This document shows positions 17,765 to 25,389 of a stretch of 64,000 nt of DNA, piece after piece. This DNA is from Chitinophagaceae bacterium IBVUCB1 (GTDB lineage Bacteria; Bacteroidota; Bacteroidia; Chitinophagales; Chitinophagaceae), in assembly GCA_002127285.1 (NCBI GenBank), contig NFUW01000002.1, forward strand, positions 1,709,630 to 1,773,629. Reading direction: 5' to 3'. Position 1 is the first letter of the stretch; the number at the start of each line of letters is the position of its first letter. A program made the position numbers and the translations under genes. The notes below the pieces were generated by a model that was given only the letters and a program-made list of their open reading frames with translations, had not been told where the DNA came from and did no database searches.

Positions 17765-18874
17765 ATGAGCAGGAATGGCAAAGTATTGGTGGCAATGAGC
17801 GGCGGTATAGACAGTACCGTCACGGCATTGATGCTGCATAACCAAGGTTATGAAGTAGTGGGTATTACCATGAAGACGTGGGACTATGCCACATCGGGCG
17901 GGGGAAAGAAAGAAACCGGCTGCTGCAATCTCGATTCGTTTAACGATGCTCGGCAGGCTGCGGTTGACCATGGTTTTCCGCACTATGTACTGGATATACG
18001 AGAGGAGTTTGGCGATTTTGTCATCAACAATTTTGTGGACGAATACCTGGCAGGGCGCACGCCCAACCCTTGCGTGCTTTGCAATACGCACATCAAATGG
18101 TCGGCATTGCTGAAGCGTGCCAACGCGCTGGATTGCGATTATATAGCCACAGGCCACTATGTAAAAGTGCGCGAGGAAAACAGCCGCTTTGTATTGTCTA
18201 AAGCCAAAGACCTGACCAAAGACCAGAGTTATGTGCTGTGGGGTTTGGGGCAGGACTGCCTGAGCCGCAGCCTGTACCCGTTGGGCGACTACCTGAAAAC
18301 AGAAGTACGCCAACTGGCTTTTGATATGGGCTATAAAGAGCTATCGAAAAAGGCTGAGAGCTACGAGATATGTTTTGTACCCGATAACGATTATCGCGGC
18401 TTTTTGAAACGCAATGTGGAGGGGCTGGAAGAGCGCGTGGCAGGCGGCGATTTTGTACTGACGAACGGTAAAAAAGTAGGGCAGCACAAGGGTTATCCTT
18501 TCTACACCATCGGCCAGCGCAAGGGGCTGGATATTGCATTGGGCAAGCCCATGTTCGTTACCCAAATCATCCCCGAAACCAATACCGTAGTGCTGGGCGA
18601 GGCAGACGAACTGCAACAGTCTGAAATGTTGGTAAGCGGGCTGAACTGGGTGAAGTACCAAAGCATACCCGACGGCATGGAAGCCACTACCAAAATACGC
18701 TACAAAGATGCAGGCTCTCTAAGCCATGTATACAACGAGGGCGATGGCATACGCGTATCATTTGCCCACGCCGTCAACAGTATAGCCCCAGGCCAGTCGG
18801 CCGTAGTATATGAGGGTGATGATGTGGTATGCGGCGGGATTATCAGGAGAGGGTATAATAATTTGTTGGGGTAG
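17765..18874 (+). CDS. mnmA: tRNA-specific 2-thiouridylase MnmA
   Basis: A 369-residue PP-loop enzyme that thiolates U34 of Lys, Glu and Gln tRNAs. The ATP pyrophosphatase loop SGGIDS is at 12-17. The sulfur-handling cysteines are in NPCVLCN and YEICFVPD; DYIATGHYVK and IGQRKGLDIALGKPMFV are family blocks. The start at 17765 gives the normal N-terminus. The stop codon TAG (18872-18874) lies inside an inserted hairpin repeat that begins at 18871, so the last residue or two may have been set by that insertion. The sulfur-relay partners are not nearby. Confidence 0.95.
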   Translation: MSRNGKVLVAMSGGIDSTVTALMLHNQGYEVVGITMKTWDYATSGGGKKETGCCNLDSFNDARQAAVDHGFPHYVLDIREEFGDFVINNFVDEYLAGRTPNPCVLCNTHIKWSALLKRANALDCDYIATGHYVKVREENSRFVLSKAKDLTKDQSYVLWGLGQDCLSRSLYPLGDYLKTEVRQLAFDMGYKELSKKAESYEICFVPDNDYRGFLKRNVEGLEERVAGGDFVLTNGKKVGQHKGYPFYTIGQRKGLDIALGKPMFVTQIIPETNTVVLGEADELQQSEMLVSGLNWVKYQSIPDGMEATTKIRYKDAGSLSHVYNEGDGIRVSFAHAVNSIAPGQSAVVYEGDDVVCGGIIRRGYNNLLG

Positions 18875-19013
18875 TCTCTAACTACGTCATTTACGGATGC
18901 AAATCTCCTGATTTGCGAAATAACTAGCTATTCAATATCTGTAGTTTTCATATCTTCAATATACACTCGCAAATCGGGAGATTTGCTGCCTGTGCAGCGT
19001 AGTCGGAGACTAC
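18871..19013. repeat. Composite four-hairpin repeat R1 at the mnmA 3' end
   Basis: Two outer palindromes, GTAGTCTCTAACTAC (18871-18885) and GTAGTCGGAGACTAC (18999-19013), enclose two inner ones, GCAAATC-TCCT-GATTTGC (18899-18916) and GCAAATC-GGGA-GATTTGC (18969-18986). This nested layout resembles REP doublets (REPINs) or small non-autonomous elements. The first 22 bases after position 18871 recur with one mismatch at 20066-20087. Confidence 0.8.
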
Positions 19014-19036
19014 GCCGAACGAGGGTTGAAGAACAC

Positions 19037-19660
19037 ATGCAAGGGCTAAAAAAATACGATAGAATGAATGTAAAAAGTATTGTGGTGGAACAACTTGATT
19101 GGAACGCAACTTCTAAATCACTGACTCTTGAACCAGATTATAATGGACAATTATGGGTTGCTTTCCCAACTGACTATGATGAACCAAGAAATAGTCCATT
19201 TTACTTCCAGAATCCTAACTACGACAAAAAATTTAATGAAGGATTTGCAGAATGTCTGGCAAGAAGAATAACAAAAAATAATTTTTACCAATTAGATGGA
19301 GTTTTCACATACAAAGCGACTTGGCAAAATATTACCACCGAAAGAAATTGTATTAGTTATTATGCCTTGTATTTACCAGAATTTGCAGTTCCAGTTGACA
19401 TTAAACTTTTAGACCCGTTTACCGAAGGACGACAGTATAAAAGAACCGTATTTAAAGATGAACAACAACCAAGATTTATAATTTACTTACAATGCGCATC
19501 AAGGTTTGGCAGTTTTAGCTTCGATATCATTTGCAAGTTCAAAATGGACCAAGAAGGTTTTTCTGACAGTTCGTATAATGACGAATTTCAACAAGATTTT
19601 TATGCAAGACCAGAAGAATGGAAATATTTATTGAATGAAACTGAACGTGAAAAAAGTTGA
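19037..19660 (+). CDS. Uncharacterised protein, first gene of an A+T-rich cassette
   Basis: I do not recognise this 207-residue protein. It has no signal peptide or membrane segment and is rich in aromatic and charged residues, with alternating beta-like segments (GQLWVAFPTDYDEP, DGVFTYKATWQ, CISYYALYLPEFAVPVDIKL, PRFIIYLQCASRFGSFSFDI). Hand counts of three 60-base lines inside it give 40, 35 and 27 percent G+C, against 47 and 63 percent in two mnmA lines, which suggests transfer. ATG 19037 is used; the TTG at 18983 lies in repeat R1, and ATG 19064 is another option. The second cassette gene starts 34 bp after this stop. Function unknown. Confidence 0.65.
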   Translation: MQGLKKYDRMNVKSIVVEQLDWNATSKSLTLEPDYNGQLWVAFPTDYDEPRNSPFYFQNPNYDKKFNEGFAECLARRITKNNFYQLDGVFTYKATWQNITTERNCISYYALYLPEFAVPVDIKLLDPFTEGRQYKRTVFKDEQQPRFIIYLQCASRFGSFSFDIICKFKMDQEGFSDSSYNDEFQQDFYARPEEWKYLLNETEREKS

Positions 19661-19694
19661 GCAATATTTTATAACAAACAACATTTACAGACCA

Positions 19695-20042
19695 ATGGGT
19701 GACCAATACAATATTAATCAAGCAGGTGCAGTCGGACCTAATTCAAGTGCCAACAACAATGTCTTTAATCAGACAAATTACACATTGCCAGACAATACAA
19801 ATTATGAACTACTTAGTTCAGAACTTGCAAAATTGAAACAAGAATTAATTGGAAAAGCAACTTTACCCGAACACTACATTGCAATAGGTGAAGTAGCCAA
19901 TGCAGAAGAAGCAACAAAAAACAAAGACGGTAATAAGGTTGTAAAATCATTATTGACTGCCGGCAAATGGGTTTTAGACGCAGCTACTAACATAGGAACA
20001 AATGTTGTTGCGGAAATTATTAATAAACAAATAGGCGGCTAA
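19695..20042 (+). CDS. Small protein with QAGAVGPN motif, second gene of the cassette
   Basis: 115 residues from ATG 19695 (the frame extends to 19635, inside the first gene). It begins MGDQYNINQAGAVGPNSSAN, a Gly/Asn-rich turn-forming segment, followed by a helix with heptad-like Leu spacing (ELLSSELAKLKQEL). A block with PEHYIAIGEVANAEEA comes next, then a C-terminal hydrophobic or amphipathic segment (LLTAGKWVLDAATNIGTNVV). From memory, this pattern recurs in widespread uncharacterised bacterial proteins, but I cannot name a characterised member. It shares the low G+C of the upstream gene and likely its transcript. A membrane-active or protein-binding C-terminus is speculation. Confidence 0.65.
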   Translation: MGDQYNINQAGAVGPNSSANNNVFNQTNYTLPDNTNYELLSSELAKLKQELIGKATLPEHYIAIGEVANAEEATKNKDGNKVVKSLLTAGKWVLDAATNIGTNVVAEIINKQIGG

Positions 20043-20065
20043 CTTAACAAGCGCCCCGTTTGGTT

Positions 20066-20175
20066 TAGTCTCTGACTACGTCATTTATCCCGCTGTTACA
20101 AATGTTCAGCAACGCATTTGGAACAATAAATATACACCCGTTCTCTGAATGGTATTAGCAGTGCTACAACCCAAT
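20066..20175. repeat. Composite repeat R2, related to both R1 and R3
   Basis: Starts with TAGTCTCTGACTACGTCATT (20066-20085), which matches R1 at 18872-18891 with one mismatch. It continues with a hairpin TGTTACAAATG / CATTTGGAACA (20095-20125) and CCGTTCTCTGAATGG (20138-20152). From about 20089 to 20175 it is the reverse complement of one half of R3 (39435-39515). It thus joins the left module of R1 to one arm of R3; the second arm of R3 is missing. Confidence 0.75.
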
Positions 20176-20235
20176 AGCTGAAAAAATACGCGAGCCAACC
20201 ACCCCGTCCGCCCACCGCACATAGCTATGCGGACA

Positions 20236-20547
20236 CCCCTCCTAAAAACAGGAGGGGAGCGTTCAACTTGTTTTATAATATAAGCGATTAGCGGTATACA
20301 GCTTGGCAGCACAGTAGCAATGAAGCTTAATAGATAGGCACCGCGCATTACGCAGTAATTAATGCGTGGCAGCTTTTATTCATTATCTGTTTGTCTTTTA
20401 TTTGTATTCATTCTGCTTCGCGGTCTTTGTTTCTTTCTTTTGCTGCAAAAAGAAAGAAAGGAAGCGCAGGCAAGAGCGCGGCATAATACTAGCGCCATTC
20501 AAAAAATTCTCCCTTAGAAGGGAGACGATACTGCGTATAGCAGTATC
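20236..20547. repeat. Cluster of four palindromes
   Basis: CCCCTCCT/AGGAGGGG (20236-20257, 8-bp stem); TTTCTTTCTTTT/AAAAGAAAGAAA around GCTGC (20430-20459); TCTCCCTT/AAGGGAGA (20508-20525); GATACTGC/GCAGTATC (20527-20547). They look like debris of small repeats, not terminators: no gene ends just upstream. Confidence 0.6.
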
Positions 20548-20657
20548 AGAGGGATGTGAACTGTCCAAAAGTGTATAGTAGATAACCACTTTGCACCTCA
20601 GCAACTTTGCGATTAAAAATATAGCCCCCCAACGCACAATATAATGAATAAAAATGT

Positions 20658-20771
20658 GTATATTTGCTATAATAAAAAGCTCTTTGAAAAAGCACATTCC
20701 ATTTTGCAGCCTGCAAAGAAATTGTTGCATTTTGTTGCGTTATTCTGAAAAGCCCGCGAATTGCAACAAAT
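20658..20771 (+). repeat. Repeated leader element L1: TATATTTG promoter box, boxA-like motif and GTTGC arms
   Basis: GTATATTTGCTATAATAAAA (20658-20677), containing the exact -7 box TATATTTG, is followed by AGCTCTTTGA (20678-20687), similar to rRNA boxA antiterminator motifs. Then come TTGTTGC and TTTTGTTGC (20722-20738), a 24-bp core (20739-20762) and GCAACAAA (20763-20770). The same series occurs at 47054-47179 with the core inverted. No gene is evident within it. Confidence 0.7.
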
Positions 20772-20796
20772 ACCCCCCAATCCTGTTTTAACATAA

Positions 20797-22143
<1,347 letters not shown>

Positions 22144-22192
22144 TTGTTTGTAAGCGTTAATTAGGTTAACTTAGTATTGCAATTATTGACAG

Positions 22193-22477
22193 ATGAAAAA
22201 AGCATGGAGTATCATAACCAATAAATTTCTGCTAACGGCAGTTGCATTTGGTGCATGGATGTTTTTTTTCGACCAGTACGATGTGCGCTCTATGCAAGCC
22301 CGTAAAAAAGAATTGCAGGAAACGAAAGACCATATTGCTTACCTCAATAATGAGATAGCCAAAATGGAACGTGAACATGATGAGATGATGAGCAACCCGC
22401 AACGATTAGAGCAATATGCCAGAGAGCAATACCTGATGAAGCGCGACAATGAAGATGTATATGTAGTAGAAAAGTAA
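22193..22477 (+). CDS. FtsB/DivIC-type septum formation initiator protein
   Basis: A 94-residue bitopic membrane protein: a short cytoplasmic N-terminus, one membrane segment (about residues 12-27, LLTAVAFGAWMFFF), then a periplasmic coiled coil (ARKKELQETKDHIAYLNNEI) and the family's conserved end (NPQRLEQYAREQYLMKRDNEDVYVV). FtsB/DivIC proteins link early and late divisome parts with FtsL and FtsQ. It follows eno, probably in one transcript. Confidence 0.88.
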   Translation: MKKAWSIITNKFLLTAVAFGAWMFFFDQYDVRSMQARKKELQETKDHIAYLNNEIAKMEREHDEMMSNPQRLEQYAREQYLMKRDNEDVYVVEK

Positions 22478-22501
22478 ATCTACTCAACTATAGTAATAGA
22501 A

Positions 22502-22526
22502 AGCCCCGAACAGTATCGGGGCTTTT
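22502..22526. terminator. Bidirectional terminator after the divIC-like gene
   Basis: AGCCCCGA-ACAGTA-TCGGGGCT with TTTT after it on the plus strand; on the minus strand the stem is followed by TTCTATTA. It lies 24 bp after the divIC-like stop and just beyond the proline dehydrogenase stop. Confidence 0.85.
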
Positions 22527-22527
22527 A

Positions 22528-23697
22528 CTATGATAATCTTCTGCGTTTCATTTCTTTATTTATCAATGATAGCTCTCGGCCTGTTTGCCCTGCAACAGAT
22601 GTGTTTTCCTGCGCACGGCGCATCAGGTACGGCACAACATCTTTTACAGGACCGTATGGCAGGTACTTGGCAACATTATAACCTGCATCAGCCAAGTTGA
22701 AAGATATATTATCGCTCATGCCATATAGTTGAGAGAACCATACTTTGGGGGTATTGTGCGCTATACCATGCTCGTCCATATAAGTGGCGGCGAGCAGGCA
22801 GCTTTTTTCGTTGTGTGTACCTATAAAGAGGGCAACCTTATCCAATCGTTCGAGGCAAAAGAGTACACCTGCATCATAGTCGCGGTCGGTACTTGCTTTG
22901 TCTGGCTGTATGGGCGATGGGTAGCCCATTTTCATGCCTCGTTCGCGCTCCTTTTCCATGTAAGCGCCGCGTACCAGTTTAGCTCCCAGTATGTAGCCCT
23001 TGCTGCTTGATATTTCATAGGATTGTTTAAGATAAGGCAGTGTGCCATGTGCATACATCTGAAATGTGTTGAATACGATAGCTTTCTCTTTATTATACAA
23101 TTCCATCATAGCATCCGTAAGCAGATTGACAGGTTCTTGTATCCATGTTTCTTCCGCATCTATCAACACCATGATGTTGTTTTCAAAAGCTGCCTTACAT
23201 ATTGTATGTACGCGGTTGTAAACCCTATCCCATTCAGCCTGTTCGCCTGCTGTGAGTGTTGCGCCACTATGTATCTTCTCCAACAACCCGAACCTTGCAA
23301 ACCCCGTTACCTTTAAGCTGATAAACGGGATATTTTGCTGAGATGCTGCGTATTTAACAGCTTTTACAAACTCGGGAACCGCTTTATCAAACTCCGCCTC
23401 GCCCTCTTTGCCCTCCACGCCGTAGTCCATTATCACGCCTACCTTGTATTTGGCAAGCACATTGGCAACTCTGGCAGCTTCTTCCATTGTTTCACCGCCA
23501 CAAAACTGACGGTAAATAGTGCTTTTTATCAACCCTTCTACGGGCAGATTCCAGCCCATAGCCAGCTTGGTAGCCCACATACCTATAGATGTAAGGGTGG
23601 GAGAACCCATAGATGAGAACAAAAAACGGGCTTGTTTCAGGTCTTTATCTGTTCGATATCTGAATGCAATCTCGGTATTATCAAAGGCTGGCAGCAT
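22528..23697 (-). CDS. Proline dehydrogenase
   Basis: A 389-residue monofunctional FAD enzyme that oxidises L-proline to pyrroline-5-carboxylate. The beta/alpha barrel carries VLIDAEETWIQ, a long LGAKLVRGAYMEKERERGMK block, HNEKS and the C-terminal YGPVKDVVPYLMRRAQENTS with the substrate-binding YLxRRxxEN motif. The partner P5C dehydrogenase is not adjacent. A minus-strand -7 box TATTTTTG lies at 23715-23722, 17 nt before the ATG. Confidence 0.93.
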   Translation of the reverse strand: MLPAFDNTEIAFRYRTDKDLKQARFLFSSMGSPTLTSIGMWATKLAMGWNLPVEGLIKSTIYRQFCGGETMEEAARVANVLAKYKVGVIMDYGVEGKEGEAEFDKAVPEFVKAVKYAASQQNIPFISLKVTGFARFGLLEKIHSGATLTAGEQAEWDRVYNRVHTICKAAFENNIMVLIDAEETWIQEPVNLLTDAMMELYNKEKAIVFNTFQMYAHGTLPYLKQSYEISSSKGYILGAKLVRGAYMEKERERGMKMGYPSPIQPDKASTDRDYDAGVLFCLERLDKVALFIGTHNEKSCLLAATYMDEHGIAHNTPKVWFSQLYGMSDNISFNLADAGYNVAKYLPYGPVKDVVPYLMRRAQENTSVAGQTGRELSLINKEMKRRRLS

Positions 23698-23714
23698 ATA
23701 AAAAATTAACGGCG

Positions 23715-23722
23715 CAAAAATA
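23715..23722 (-). promoter_or_regulatory. -7 box of the proline dehydrogenase gene
   Basis: Minus strand TATTTTTG, exact TAnnTTTG match, 17 nt from ATG 23697. No -33 TTG at the expected distance. Confidence 0.45.
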
Positions 23723-23877
23723 AAGCCTATTTACGGCTAAAAGAAACCTGTTTTGATTGTCATATAAGTGTGAAAAAAACAAACAAACGAATGGTAACTG
23801 TATTTTTGGCAAATTTTTTGACTAATTCTAATAAGATTTTAATTACTTTTACGTCAACTATTTAAAAAAACATTGCA

Positions 23878-25239
23878 ATGAAGAAATTATTTTTACTCAT
23901 GTGTGCTGGTGTTGTAGCTATCGGAGCCAATGCACAGCAGAAAGAGGTAGGTGTTCCATTTGTAAAAGGGAACAAAGTGGTAAAGAAAATGGAAGTGAAT
24001 AGGGATTTAAATATAATACCTGCTCCTGCCCCTACCGCTGCTAACAAAACAACTGCCGGCAACAACCGTTGGTACAATCACTACGATGCAATGAACCAAC
24101 TGGTTTTGGGTAATGCATTGGATAACAACGACTTCGTATTCCCAATTTGGTTTGACTCTACCGTAAGGCAGCGTTTCAGCACTGGTTTGGGTACTATTAA
24201 CTTTACATCTGTTGCACAAACAATTGACCCAATCGGTTCTCAGCCTTTGAACGACCCAGGTGGTTTTACAGGCGATATCCGCATCAATTCATGGAACAGC
24301 TATACAGTTGACTCTGTTGAAATCAGGGGTGCTTATATCAAAATGTCTTCTAGGCCTACAAGCATCGTAGATACTTTGATATTCTCTGTAGTTCCTATGG
24401 ATAATGTTACTTATTATATGGCTAAGTCGAACCCTAACTACGGTTCTAAAGTGTCTCAATACACTACTGCTGATACTATGTGGGCTTCTGCTCCTATCTA
24501 TGCAGATAGCGTAGGTCGTTCTGCTTTTGCTCCTACAGGTGGTACACGTGCATTCTGGAAAGTGCCTTTGTTTGATGCTGACCGCGATACTGCAACAGGT
24601 ACTACAGTTACTGTAAGGACTCGCAGGTACAAAGTACCAGGTAGTGGTTTAGTAATGCCTGCAGGTACTCGCCGTTTCGCACTGACTTGCACATTCAAAT
24701 CAGGTGATACATGGACTAAGAACGTAGACTCTGTAACTAAGTTCCACCGCTTCCAGCCACTTGCAGGTGCTTCTACAGCTAACGGTGCTATGCCTTATGT
24801 TTATACTTCTCTTACAGACAGGAGCGGTTCTTCTATCATGTTCTCTACAGATACAAACAGCTATACGCCAACAATACTGATAGAAATCTACAACACGAAC
24901 GATTTCGATCAGGAATTCATCAACATGGGTGCGTTTGTAAAATGTACAGATTGCTGGGCTGTAAATGTAGCTAACGCCAGCACATTGAAAGCTGATGTTA
25001 AAGCAGTTCCAAACCCTGCTCAGAATGAAGTTGCTATCTCTTTCGGTACTAACGTAATTGCTGAAACTAAAATAAGCATCCTGAACACAATGGGTCAAGT
25101 AGTTGCTACTCAAAACATGGGTAATGTAGCTTCTGGTATCGCTAAGTTCTCTACTGCTAATCTTACAAATGGTATCTACTTCTATTCTTTAGAAGCTAAT
25201 GGCCAACGCGTAACAAACCGTTTCGTAGTAGCTCACTAA
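23878..25239 (+). CDS. Secreted protein with T9SS type A sorting tail
   Basis: 453 residues. A signal peptide (MKKLFLLMCAGVVAIGANAQ) leads to a beta-rich body of about 340 residues that I cannot assign, with many Asp-Ser-Val and Tyr-Thr strands. Two close Cys sit at CTDCW. The last 80 residues are a T9SS sorting domain: VKAVPNPAQNEVAISF, ISILNTMGQVV, LTNGIYFYSLEANGQRVTNRF. The protein would be exported by Sec, then moved across the outer membrane by type IX secretion. Codons are strongly biased to a small set, which hints at high expression. Two upstream -7 candidates exist: TATTTTTG (23801-23808), and TACTTTTA (23844-23851) with TTG 23 bp before it. Confidence 0.88.
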   Translation: MKKLFLLMCAGVVAIGANAQQKEVGVPFVKGNKVVKKMEVNRDLNIIPAPAPTAANKTTAGNNRWYNHYDAMNQLVLGNALDNNDFVFPIWFDSTVRQRFSTGLGTINFTSVAQTIDPIGSQPLNDPGGFTGDIRINSWNSYTVDSVEIRGAYIKMSSRPTSIVDTLIFSVVPMDNVTYYMAKSNPNYGSKVSQYTTADTMWASAPIYADSVGRSAFAPTGGTRAFWKVPLFDADRDTATGTTVTVRTRRYKVPGSGLVMPAGTRRFALTCTFKSGDTWTKNVDSVTKFHRFQPLAGASTANGAMPYVYTSLTDRSGSSIMFSTDTNSYTPTILIEIYNTNDFDQEFINMGAFVKCTDCWAVNVANASTLKADVKAVPNPAQNEVAISFGTNVIAETKISILNTMGQVVATQNMGNVASGIAKFSTANLTNGIYFYSLEANGQRVTNRFVVAH

Positions 25240-25262
25240 TATTTGTAAAGTTTAATATATGG

Positions 25263-25299
25263 AAAGGGTAACGGTTTTCGTTACCCTTTTTCTTTTTTT
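25263..25299 (+). terminator. Strong terminator after the T9SS protein gene
   Basis: AAAGGGTAACG-GTTTT-CGTTACCCTTT, a perfect 11-bp stem, followed by TTCTTTTTTT. It sits 24 bp after the stop codon. Confidence 0.92.
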
Positions 25300-25389
25300 A
25301 CGAAACAATAGTTTATTATTGCACACGTCCGAAAAAACCGCAACGGCTTTTAGTTGTTATATAACAATACGAGAAAAGAATAACTGAGA

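Noticed and set aside
20106-20578. Short open frames of 70-80 codons in the eno upstream region
   Set aside because: They are built from palindromic repeats, have odd composition and no start or domain signals.
20678-20687. Start of an rRNA operon, suggested by the boxA-like AGCTCTTTGA
   Set aside because: No 16S rRNA sequence follows; enolase begins 164 bp later.
20722-20771. CRISPR repeat or leader at the GTTGC elements
   Set aside because: Only two GTTGC units in tandem, no regular spacers and no cas genes.
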